Assembly: GCF_964355755.1 (NCBI RefSeq)
Contig: NC_092670.1
Span: forward strand, 16,057,201 to 16,121,200
Direction: 5' to 3'
Source: Antedon mediterranea
Lineage: Eukaryota > Echinodermata > Crinoidea > Comatulida > Antedonidae
DNA length: 64,000 bases
This document shows, in pieces, positions 47,247 through 58,900 of this stretch (the stretch's first letter is position 1; each line of letters begins with the position of its first letter). The notes below the pieces were generated by a model. The model worked only from the letters and a program-made list of their open reading frames with translations. It searched no databases and was not told the origin of the DNA. The translations under genes and the position numbers were made by a program.

Positions 47247-48616
47247 AAATGCTAACGTAAAATTGCATAAAAAATATTAATCTGTTGCTAAGCCGTGTGT
47301 TTTTGTGTTTGCTTTGCTCGGATTAATAAAGAGGGCGCAATCACATTTTTGCTATTTTTTTCTGGCCATAATGTCACTCGATCGCCCAACCGGCGCCAGG
47401 TGTGATGAGATGTACCATCCACCAGCACGTGTATGATGATAGATGGATGGATATTGTTTCTGATTGGTCAATAGTTCATTTTTCGGCGGCGCGGGATGAC
47501 TTTAATATTGCCCACATCAACAAAATGTTTATTATTTGGATTTCACTACAAAACAGTGGCACATTAAAGTACAAAAAGTGTATCCTTTTAAAAAATCATT
47601 AAATACAAAACTTTAAAAGTATCATACGGAAAAAAATGTACAATACGGTAATGCACTAGGCCTACTCTAGTTAGAAGGTCCTACTGACTAGGCGAAAATA
47701 ATTACTTATAATACAGCAATAATATATTGTATTGCATAATTGTTGCTAAATATGCAATGATTTATATATCAAAATTATGGTAAAATAGATTTGAATTGAT
47801 GGTATATATACGTACACAGCCTGCCTACCGAGAACTTTTTCTACTCTGTTTACCGACGCGTATCGAAGTGACGTACAATACATACACTGCCTGCTCAATA
47901 AAAATGACGCCACTAAGCACCATGACGTGTCCCGTTTAGGCCAATCAAATCAAACGTATTAACGTATTATATTACAGCAGCAAAGATATACAATGCAGTA
48001 TACATCAATAGTCGTTCTTATGGTGTTAATCGACAGATGACACATAGCGTGAAAATGGCGTTCATTGTGTGCTAGGCCTAGATTGATAGCGTTATCAAAG
48101 ACAACTGTCGACGGCGTCTAGGCCTAGTGTGTGGTCGTACGGGAGCTACACTTTCACAAGCGCGGCGGCTAACTAAGCGTCTAACTATACTACAGTACTA
48201 GAAAATTGATTGGCCTTACATGTTTTAGTAGTGATTCTACCAGTAAGTTTGGCATGTTATAACTATAGACGCTAATTTACAAATGTCTTGTTTTTGTCAT
48301 AAATAAGTAGTTAGGCCTAAGCCTACTGGAGAAATAGTATGAACAGGGAGGGAGCAGTCGGGTATATAAAAATAATATTAGTAAAGCCTATTGTTGTATC
48401 ACAGGAGATCTCCCTGTTAGCTATTTGTTTTTTAATCCATGGCTATTGTCATGTTATTGAAATAACATTAAAGATTTGTTGTCCCGTGATAAAATAATTT
48501 GTTTAAAATGTTTTTGTTAAATATCTGCCATTTTAATGTATCATAATAGTTATTCTTTTTTTTTTTGGGGGGGGGGGGGTCGACAATACCAGTACATCTT
48601 TAAGCTTTGTTTTCAG
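47247..48616. promoter_or_regulatory. Divergent promoter region of IQCK and the CIDE-N gene
   Basis: The two genes diverge across about 1.4 kb. A GC-richer patch near 48140-48175 (ACAAGCGCGGCGGC) probably marks the CIDE-N transcription start. A plausible non-coding first exon ends at 48241 (CTACCA|GTAAGT), to be joined to the acceptor at 48616. A poly-T/poly-G tract lies at 48558-48580. The plus frame at 47402-47602 has no recognisable feature. Confidence 0.5.
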
Positions 48617-48647
48617 ATTGCATCGCGATATTCTAAATTGGAACAAA

Positions 48648-50731
48648 ATGTACAAAATATGGAGTAGAAATCGGATGCAGAAAAAGTCTATTGTAGCAAA
48701 TAGCATGATAGAGTTGGTAACGAAGGGTAAGTATTATTAGTTAAAACATAGTCAATAGAAAGCTATGGTTAAAGTTTGTTTATACTACGGGTGCGGCAAA
48801 ATTACGCTAATTGATGTGTGACGTAGTTTGCCGCGCCCTATACGCGTTTAGCATTAAAAGAATCAAGCAAACTTTAGTTTTTGTAACTAAACAACCTTGC
48901 ATGTCAAGCTCTGTTTACACTATCAAACTTGATGTGATGTGCCCATATATGGACATGATGATGTCTTACGACTACCATATTTGGGATCATCACTACCATT
49001 TGGGCACATCACATTTGTTTGTCAAACTAATTTGATAGTAGTTTAGACAGAAAGTTAACACTAACCTGTATTCAGGGCCGTAGTCATGTCTGAAAGGTCC
49101 CAGGGGGTGGTGCAAGGTCATGCTGTGCCTTCAAATACTTAGTGTGTGTTAGATGTGTATGTTCTCCGGGAACTGTCGATTGTTTTTCATCATTCACTCA
49201 GTATTTTGTTTTGATTGCGTTCAATTTAAGTTGGTTCGATGCGATCGTACGTACGCATTGACAACAATGCAATGCAAGATATTCTGCAACGGGTGATTTC
49301 CCTTTGTCATCGGTGACTCAGCTCTGCGAATGTTTGTGCGCTTGGAGGGTTCGCCCGAATTATTATTATCATTCATATTCGTTCAAATATTTAATATTGG
49401 ACTATATATTTGATTTGTAGGGAAAAGAAAACTCGATGTCACTGGTCCAGTGACCGTAGTCATGGAGGAGGATGGGACAGAAGTGGATGATGACGAAGTT
49501 TTACAGGAACTTAAAGGAACTCGTTTGATTATTCTGCCTGATGGGCAGCAATGGATCCCTCCTGGCGCGCATGAGGAAGGCATGGCTAATAATCTACCAG
49601 TAGTCACACGTAAACCTCCTTCTGTACACCCGATCCGATGCAGCATGCCTATGATCGAAGATGTAGGAAATGAGCTATTGATGATATCACCAATCCAATT
49701 AGGCAATGATAATATTCAAATTAAACAAAAGAAAAATAGAGGTAACCGTGCGTTTTATTCAGACTAAAATAACCATGTTGTACATTGCTTTCCTTCTTTA
49801 TTCCTTCGTTTGATCATCCGCGCGCTCGACGTGCACTGTATATTTTCTTCTTAATAGCTATACAGGTATCCAATCTAACCACACAAATATGATGTTTCTA
49901 TCTTGTTTAAGCTACGTTCACACCAAGCCCGGATCCGGTCCGGTGGCTGGAGAAAAAATCATGGAAAATGGGTATAAGTGTTAAAGAATAGAAGCGTTCA
50001 CATCAAATCCGTCCGGATTTCGTACGATTTTTCTCCGGTGGACGGATTCGGAGTGATGGATTTGGAAGCCATTTCATTTGTAAAATCGTACAGATTTTTT
50101 CTTCTGACCAATCAGCGTTGAGTACTATGACCTTTATGATGTTTTTATCGTGTTTATCCACAGATCCGAAATGTCCGATCGAGTTACCTAACTTTTCACC
50201 AACTGTAGTCTTCCATTTAAAAAACGGTACACCAGAACATGTATGGGAGAAGATGATATCGGAGGCTGGTGAATTTTACATGCATTCTTCGACACCTGAT
50301 CTTAATTTAACCTACCAATACCAGAGGGTTGGTGAATCAATGTATAGAATGTACCCATCGATTGGACAAGGTGGACAACACCCATGGGTGAGACAAAGTT
50401 TCTTTAGACGCACATTCGTTGATGCACATAGCTATTCATTATGCTTATTATTCAATCATTTTGTTATTTTCAGAGTCGATTCACCTCCAATCTGAGCCGC
50501 AGAATGCGTCACATCCGATGGAAAAGGAAGAAAAATGCTATCCTTGGCAAAACATCATCATCAAGACATAAATTTTTAATGACGTCACCAAATACAACCC
50601 CGCCGATCAACGGCGATGAACCAATCATAGAGTACGAAACTAATGTTGAAGAGGAAATAAGGAAACAGATTACAAAGTTGGAAACAGAGGAAGAGGAGGA
50701 GGATGTGTCACCAGAAGCGTGTGTGTTGTAA
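48648..50731 (+). CDS. CIDE-N domain protein with an unfamiliar C-terminal half
   Basis: Coding exons: 48648-48726 (the exon itself probably begins at 48617), 49421-49741, 50164-50387 and 50474-50731, phases consistent, 293 residues. Joining the non-coding first exon at 48241 leaves an in-frame TGA upstream, supporting ATG 48648. Residues 1-75 form a CIDE-N fold: MYKIWSRNRMQKKSIVANS, then GPVTVVMEEDGTEVDDDE and LIILPDGQQW, as in CIDE and DFF proteins (apoptotic nuclease control, lipid-droplet fusion). The rest does not match the CIDE-C, DFF40 nuclease or DFF45 C-terminal domains as I know them. It has VVFHLKNGTPEHVWEKMISE, a basic stretch RRMRHIRWKRKK and an acidic tail. The stop codon overlaps an AATAAA (50731-50736). 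It is convergent with hydrolase copy A. The function is uncertain. Confidence 0.8.
48905..49056. repeat. CTCTGTCTACAC palindromic MITE, copy 11
   Basis: The left end is AAGCTCTGTTTACACTATCA. The right end is diverged by a small insertion (TTTGATAGTAGTTTAGACAG). It lies in CIDE-N gene intron 1. Confidence 0.8.
49910..50112. repeat. Possible MITE with TAAGCTACGTTCACACCAAG end
   Basis: GTTCACACCAAGCCCGGATC and a second internal GTTCACATCAAATCCGTCCG, with CCGGTGG..GATTTTTCTCC repeated both ways, suggest a decayed palindromic element in intron 2 of the CIDE-N gene. The right terminus is not found. Confidence 0.4.
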
Positions 50732-50934
50732 ATAAAGTAACGTGTATATTACTATTCGTAAATATTGATGTTTGTTGTTGTGCAGGCGAAGGAGATTTAA
50801 AACAAGAATAATAGATACATTATACAACATTAAAACATTTATTAGCACATTAAGTAGGCCTACAGTTTTACTATAGTAGTCGATTATGTAGTTTGAATAG
50901 CCAGAACATTACTGCTAAGTTACTCCAAGTATCA

Positions 50935-53900
50935 CTAAGGATCAAGGAAGTAAATTTGCTCAAATGATGAGATATCACCGGTATAAACAGGCTGGTAATT
51001 GTAGACTAGGTACTTGGATGCCTCCTCTTCACTCGAAAACCTATGGGTGCTTTTGCGGGCTATAGAAAAATGGAAGAATCGCACTATTATTATGCTGTAA
51101 CAAATACAAATTATACGGCTTTTATTTATCGTGTGTGTTTCTGATGAGCGCCGCCTTTGACGTGTCACTGTGTTTAGCGTTGACGCGTAAAGGCCAACTC
51201 AGACAGCTGTTTAAAGTTCTCAGCTCCCGACGACCTAAAAACTACACCCGCCGCCGACGCTATTTCAAGACGAATTCGTATCGTCGGGATTCAACTCAGA
51301 CAGGACCGACGAGTCAAAACGTTTCGTCGTCGGGCCTCGTCGTACGATGCTCTCTGAGTTGGCCTTTAGGCAAGGTGACCACAGGCATCGCTTGGGAAAG
51401 ATGGACATGTTTTTCGTTACTATTACTGTATTTTATACGCAATAATGATAGCTATGAGTTAGTCAGTTGTATTGGTTAGAAAAAAAATGGACGAATAAAT
51501 TTACCTTCATTGACCAGAAAATCAGCAACATATTGTGCTACAGCTGTTGCACGAAATGAGTGTGGGATGTTGTAGTCTTTTGAAGTATTCCATTCGAATA
51601 GATTCTTTTCAGGATGCCACTGGGTACCGTAGATTGGGTAATCATATGCTGTAGACAATAAAAAAAAAATAACTCTAACCAACAACGAGAAACCAACGCG
51701 ATCGTGCTTTAATTTGAGGCCTGTGGACTTGAAAGGCAAGCATGTTAACCACCCATATATTGCTATACACTCCTCATGTACAAATCATATCTTAAGTAAT
51801 ATTTTTATTTAATACAATTATTTTAGTATCGAGCTGAATTATATTACCTTCAATTGTTGACAAAAACTCAATTCCTTGCCTATCAATTATTCACCGATAA
51901 AACTCTGTAGAACTTTTCTAAACCGACCTTTGTAAAATTCTGTAAAATAAAATTAATGACATTTACTAAGTATTTTAAGTAATAATACGGTACCATGATA
52001 ACTTTTGAGGATTAGTTGAGCGAACTTGAGATTTACAACTTAATTCACTATAATCTGTGTTCAAGACGGAATTTTGACTTAATATTAGTAAAAAAGATAA
52101 ATATTTTGGCACATAGGGCGTTTCATACGTATAAAAGATTTTTAAAAAACCTTGAAATTACTACAGACTTGGGGAAAGTCTATGCACACCTTTTGAGAAA
52201 CTGAGTGCACGTGATTATTAAACGTAGTATTATGTTCCGTTAGCGCTTCTAAGACAGAGTATGGGGTTGTGTGTACGTTAAAAAGATTTCCATTGTCCAT
52301 ATCTGTACAAAAATAAATGAAACATTATTAGTGCGTATTATTAATTTGTTTTCCATTTCGGTGGACTGTATTTATTTATATTTTGCTCAGATCATGTGAA
52401 CATTAATATACTCATACTGTACTTTACCTGGAGTAAACTTCAAAGGAATTGCAAGATTTTCAGAGTCACTTCCATGTCTCATGATATCTTTTTTTATAGG
52501 TAATTGTGTTAAAAGTTGAAAGCCCAAACATATACCTAATATCGGGAAATAGTCTCCTGTTTTATCCATACCCTGTAAATGAAAAATGGTAAAAGATGAC
52601 TAAAATGTATCGTGAGTAAAATTTGTTCAGCTTGGGGCGTAATCTTCTCCACACTTTAATCTAGATTGAATCTGAGTTATTGTGAGAAATTAGTTGTAGA
52701 CCAGTTGGAAAACTTTAGAAGTCTACACTAGCAAAATTTAAATTGCCAAAAAAAAAACATATAAAAGTGTGGTGGTGTAAACTGTTTTAAAGAGAGGAGT
52801 AGTTAGGCCAGCCTACGTCGAGTTTAGTCATTGCAAATTAGACTGTATAGTTGTCTCATGAAAAACTATTTCACAGGCATGCTTTTAATTGTTACTAGAC
52901 AAAACACTTCAATGAGAAACAATAATAAAAGAAAACAAATCACCTACCTCAATAGACAAATCAAAAAATATTTTAGCTGTTTTGCCATAAGGCGATTGAA
53001 GTAAATTGTTAACATCACCTCCGGGTAAAATCAACCTGAGAATTAAACAAAATGAAACTGTTAAAATACGGTTGGTATATGCCAATGTTAAAATACTGTT
53101 AAAACGATTAATTCAAAACAAAAATTACAATATAGAGTTATCGTCGAAAATTTGAACTACATGAATGCATTTACAACAATGGACTTTCTATAGTCTTAGT
53201 ATAACTCTCCTCAAAATGGGTTTTCCGTAGTTAAAACATATTTTCTCTTATTCATTTTACACGGATCATGGAGTAACTCCATGCACGGATACTGGATAGG
53301 CTATCGAAGGTTGTTTACTGTACTAAAGAGAACCCTCTTTTGGGACACATCTTGTTTGTTGTTTGTTTGTTTGTAATATTTATTGCTTTCCATAAAACAC
53401 AATACAATAACATAAGTTTGAAATTAACAAGATCAAACAAAAACTAAATTAAGGGCACACTTTGTTGAGTCTTAAAGTGTCCCCTTTAAGACTATTATTA
53501 ATACACAGTTACGTATATACATACCCATTTAACGAGTTAAATAGTTTGACATAATAATCCTGTTTCTCGTTATTCTTTACAAGCACGACACGGGCACCAG
53601 CACACTCGGCGAACTTTACGTATGACGCTGCCACGTACGACGAACCATATTTCGATATTATTGTATGATTGGTTATCGTTTCTGCCACTATACCTTCATA
53701 GAAAATAAAATAATTTAATTAGATCACTTTATTTCAGAATAAATATTTCATTTACTGTACAACAAAATATAATACAAACCAGAAAATCAAACAAATAGGA
53801 TTTTTTCCCACTTAGTATAGGCTAGAGATTTAAATATCGTTACAAATAGTTCGTAGTAGGCTACACCTAACCAGATCATTTTCACTATTCACAACTTTTA

Positions 53901-54388
53901 ATTTTAATAATAAATAATAGAGAATTGTTAATTAAATTAGTACAATAGTGATCTTGTCTAAGCATGCATAAATAAGTACCGGTACTTATTTTATTCATAG
54001 CCTAAGCATGGAGCTGTCTGGGCTATCTCACTAACTATTGTAAAAAAGTAGCGAAGTTCTCATCAGTAACAGGCTAAATATATTAGGCTAACTATAATTA
54101 TTTCACATTTTTGCCGAGGGGATCGTGAGTTACTATGTCAGAATCAATTGTTATCCTAAATGTAATCGAATGTTTCTTACCTATATTTAATAATTCGAAT
54201 CGGATTATTAATTCAAATGTTTTGAAGTTTCCTTCACTACTTGTATCGACTGTTAAACAATTGTATTATTATAATGCGTAGACCTGTTTTATCAGTACTA
54301 GCTTACCTATTATAGGACGGTAATTCTTGTCTTGAGCATAGCACGCAAATGTCAAGAAGCAGCAGAACACAACTATGAAGATTCTCAT
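50935..54388 (-). CDS. GGH: Gamma-glutamyl hydrolase copy A, with a one-base frameshift
   Basis: Gamma-glutamyl hydrolase (peptidase family C26) removes glutamates from folate polyglutamates in lysosomes or after secretion. Exons: 54388-54307, 53693-53525, 53035-52948, 52572-52428, 52302-52190, 51939-51848, 51648-51505 and 51059-50935. Exon 1 encodes a signal peptide (MRIFIVVFCCFLTFACYAQ). Catalytic features are present at DNA level: Cys128 in GICLGFQLL, His in FNNHVHSV, His/Glu in QWHPEKN; the C terminus is FEQIYFLDP. Exon 6 is 92 nt against 91 in copy B and hits TGA and TAG (51885-51880) after VLSVNN, so the annotated frame stops at residue 217, before the QWHPEK motif. All other exons are intact with good splice sites, so this could be a young pseudogene, a polymorphism or a base error. 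An AATAAA is at 50843-50838. Confidence 0.9.
51188..51368. repeat. Palindromic MITE with TAAAGGCCAACTCAGA ends
   Basis: TAAAGGCCAACTCAGACAG at the left is inverted as CTCTGAGTTGGCCTTTA at the right. The interior is CG-rich (CCCGACGACC, GTCGTCGGGCC) and also inverted. It lies in hydrolase copy A intron 7. Confidence 0.85.
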
Positions 54389-55912
54389 TTTAAGTATAGA
54401 CGGACGGACGTTAGCCGTTCAGATGTGTTGTAGCAGCCAAGAATAAAACTGTAATGAGACTCACTAAACGTTGTTGAAAGTTTTATACAGAATCCGCATC
54501 AGATTCTATTATGAACTAACAACAATTAGAAGAAGAGTAGTGTGAACAACCATAAAGGAGAGGAGTGTGAACGACCAATAAAAAGAAGAGTGTGAACAAC
54601 CAATAAAAGGCGTATTTAGCATTTCCCTGATTAATAACAATTATAAATACAATAGAGGGTTAGCCCTTGTGTGGGTGCAAAAGACGTGTTATTCAAATCA
54701 AAATCCAATTAGTATTGTTACACTTAATTATGTTTTGTTACAAATATTTATTTCTTTGATGGGAGCAACACACCTTTGATCCTAAACTTCATCGTTCACT
54801 CATAATCTTTTTATTTTTTTCAAAATAAAAACAATTTAGACACGAAATGAACCACCTAAAAGTAGTAGCTATTAACGGGTACTACATGTAAATGATGCAA
54901 AATAATGGTTCATGTTCTACCAGATTTTAAGTGCCTTATGTTTTAACCGGGAAAGAGTTAACTCTTCCCTGGTTTTAACATATTGGAACGCGTGACGATA
55001 AGAAAAATTGTTCAGCGTATCACTAAATGTAATATCACATCACTGTATACAAATACATAAACACTGGTGTTTCTAGAATGTAATTTGTAACAAAACAATT
55101 TTAACTTTTTAAAGAGTTTTAATGTTACTGTTTATAACACTTTTACGGTCATTTTATAATGTATCTTTTTAATCGGATTTGCTGACAACCGACATTTCTT
55201 TGTTTTTTTTTTACGAAGACAAATAACGTTTCTTGTATCTTGTATTTAACAACAATTTGTTTCTGAAAACAGAGAGTAAGTTTAAACATTTTAATAATCA
55301 TAATAAAAAACAAGACTCTAAATACATCCTTGTGTATAAAAATATACATATTCTATAAAGTATGTCTACATAATTTCATTGTAAACAACGTTTCCGTTCT
55401 GAAATTACCACAAATATTTTAAAAATATTAAAATATTTAATACAGTACTGTATATTATATTACATATATCTTGTATCTTGATAACATTTTATCAATTATT
55501 CATTAAAACCTACTGCATAAGGACAGAAATTGTTATACATAATACAAATGTATACCAAATAGGGTAAGTCATTATAATAAAATGTTAAAATGTTATAGAA
55601 ACATTATTTATAAACTTAAAACTAGTTAATGATATTCATACAGAAGTAAAAATATCTTACATATCTAATACTGCACTATTCTAATGTGATTATTTGCTTT
55701 CACATATCTACTCATTTGCACCCATATGCAAGGTATACTTATGTTAAAACTGTTTAAATTCATTTGAAGAGTGGAAAATAAACGAAACGAAACACCCTGC
55801 ATTCCACCTCTGGATCTGCCAATGATAATAGCATTTTCTTTTCTTTCTAGAAAGAGTAATGAGTAATGTACTATATAAAGGTATTAGTAGAGTACTATAG
55901 TGTTGGCAGGCA
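54389..55912. other. Intergenic region between the two hydrolase genes
   Basis: No coding exon is recognised; the minus frame at 55149-55349 is featureless. Near the copy A start, 54527-54608 holds about three imperfect units of AGAAGAGTGTGAACAACC(A)ATAAA, a possible promoter-proximal tandem repeat. The remainder is AT-rich. Confidence 0.6.
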
Positions 55913-58900
55913 TTACACATCCAGGAAGTAACCTTGCTCAAAAGATGCTGCATCAGCAATATAAACAGCCTGGTTATTGTAGACCAGGTACTTAGACGCC
56001 TCATCTTCACTGGAGAACTTGTGGGTGCTCTTGCGTGCTGTTGAGTAATAACAGACAAGACTGTAAGTGTATTCAATTCTCAACTACTAATTTAACAGCA
56101 AAATTTCATTAAATGATACCTTAATAAGTGTTTTATATAAGTTGTAATCTCATCAGCCGATTCTCAGTACTGTATCTATTTCCAAAGTATCATAGGAATA
56201 TTTGGTGATACAACATCCCACGTGTTTCACAATGTATCTAGTAGTAACCTAACCCTTAACATAACCTTACATGATACAGGCCACATGTGATATAAATGAG
56301 ATGCTGCACTTCCAAATATTCCTATGATACTTTGGAAATAGATAGTATGTGCAGTTAACAGCAATGGGAGAGAGAGGGGTCTACATCCAGACCAAAGTCT
56401 GCTTGTGATATCAGACATAAAGTAGGGGGTGGGGTTATACCGGAAGTGGGATTATACCCGGGGTGGGGTTATACCCGGGGTGGGGTTATACCCGGGGTGG
56501 GGTTATACCCGGGGTGGGGTTATACCCGGGGTGGGGTTATACCCGGGGTGGGGTTATACCCGGGGTGGGGTTATACCCGGGGTGGGGTTATACCCGAGGA
56601 TATATGGTAATTCTATGATAATTAGAATTTTGAATAATACCTTCTCTGACGAAAAAGTTAGCAGTATGTTGCGCAACGGACACTGCCGCTGTGGAGTGTG
56701 GGATTGCTGAATCAGCATGTGGGTTCCATTCAAATATATTCTTTTCAGGATGCCATTGGACACCATAGATAGGATACTCAAATGCTATAGAGTAAAGAAA
56801 ACAATTTAGTAATGGGATAATGGTATATTTGTAAGAACATTATTTTTAATGAAAATTTCATCCATGTAAAATAAGTTTATAAATAAATAAAAAATAAATA
56901 TTATTCATCAATTGAATGAAAACACCTGTAATGGGCAAAATGCATATAGGTAAAATAACTATACTTTTGCGACACCAAGAAGTGGTTCAGCCATTTTGAA
57001 CAGTAGGTCATTAGATTTGTGTCAACACTTCATGTTACCTAGGCCTGGCATGGCATAAATTTCAAAATCTTGGAACCAATATATGTTAGATATATCAATT
57101 TATTGATTTTCTAAAATCAATAGGTATGGTCTGTTGGTATATACCTATTTGTGCGGGAAAACAACTGGACGATAACCATTGAATATACCTTGAAAATGCT
57201 TTGTAAGCAATTTGCCAAGTAAAATGTATTACTATATATACTGATACAATAATGACCACTTCTTACCTTCCATTGTTGAAATAAACTCAACTCCCTTTCT
57301 ATCTTTATTCACAGATGTCACTCTGAAGAATTTATCAATGCCAAATGTAGTTAAATTCTGAAAATTAATGAATATAAATTACTTTCAATAAAACATATTA
57401 TGATTCCCATTGTTTATCTAAATATACTGTAAAGCTCTGACTACACTATCAAACTAGTTTGACAAAAAAAGTGTGATTTGTCCAAATATGGTAGTGATAT
57501 GCCTAAATATGGTAGTGGTATGACACCATCATGTCTATATATGGGCACATCACATTTTTGTTATCACATAATAGTGTAGACAGATAAAGAGCTTATGAGA
57601 AGTAAAGCACAAAAAATATAACGATGCATTATGGAATTATTTGAACTCATCTTAAATGATTGTTTTGTACTGTATTTTGAGCATTTTACCGTATACCTAT
57701 GTGAAACACTGGTGAAATATGATAACAATATGAAATAGATGGTTTATATTAAATAGTTTTTAAATATTTTAATAATTATAAAAATAATTTTAAATATAAA
57801 ATATAAGAATAACATTTTTGGTAAATACTAATACTACTTTACTATTTTAAAGCAAAATAAAAAATATTGAAAAAATAACAACAAGCCACAAGCTGTTACA
57901 GCACAACTCACTTACTGCATACATAGCTATAGATCTTTAAATAAAGTTGTTATTAATAAAATATATTATATAATTTATAATAAATAGTTAATTTTGTCAA
58001 TATAAAATATAATAATACTCTTATACTAATACTACTAAATACTATTTTAAAGCAAAATAAAAGATATTGACAACATCATTAGTGAAATTATAACAAGCCA
58101 CAAGATGTTAAAGCAAAGCTGACATATATAGATAGATCTTTTAAATACAGTTGTTAATAATAATAAGCTAAGTTGTACAGTAAACCAACTCTATGAGGTA
58201 CATCTAAAATAAGATTTTAAAGAAAGCCACAAGAAAAAGCTTTATTAAAAAGAAAGAAGTTAGAATTAATTTCATTTTGACATCACACTCTTCTATTCTA
58301 CAATACGTATAATATGCTGTACACCATAGCATCAAGCAAGTGACATGCTAGCAATGTACTTTATACATAACCTCACCTTCATGGTGACACCAAAATGATG
58401 AGCATTGTAAGTGCTATTTTCAGTTGTCATAGCTTTGAATACAAACCCAGAAGTTGTAAGAACATCAAAGATACGACTCTCAACAAAATCTGATGTAAGT
58501 TAAAACATTACATATTAAATAAAAACTATCATTTTAAACTACTAAAGCTCTGTCTACACTATTATATCAAACTAGTTTGACAAAAAAAGTGTGATATGCC
58601 CAAATATGGCAGTTATATACGCAAATATGGTAGTGATATGACATCAGCATGTCCATATATGGGCACATCACATTGTAGACAGAGCTTAAAGTACTGACTC
58701 GGTTATAAGCTCTGCTTGCGCATTTGTTTGAGTTTGCATGAGAAACTAAAGCTCTGTCTACACTATCAAACTAGTTTGACAAAAAATTGTGTCCACATGG
58801 ACACATCACATTTTTTTGTCGTCACAGAAAGTTTGATAGTGTAGACAAGGCTTAAGGTAAATCAAAGCCTGTATCTTTTAAATAAACCATTATTTAGCAT

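Noticed and set aside
49383-49706. 107-residue minus-strand frame
   Set aside because: It is antisense to the second coding exon of the CIDE-N gene.
56429-56710. Gly/Pro-rich repetitive frame ([10 protein letters not shown] type)
   Set aside because: It is an artefact of the 17-bp minisatellite in intron 7 of GGH copy B; no start context or neighbouring exon supports it.
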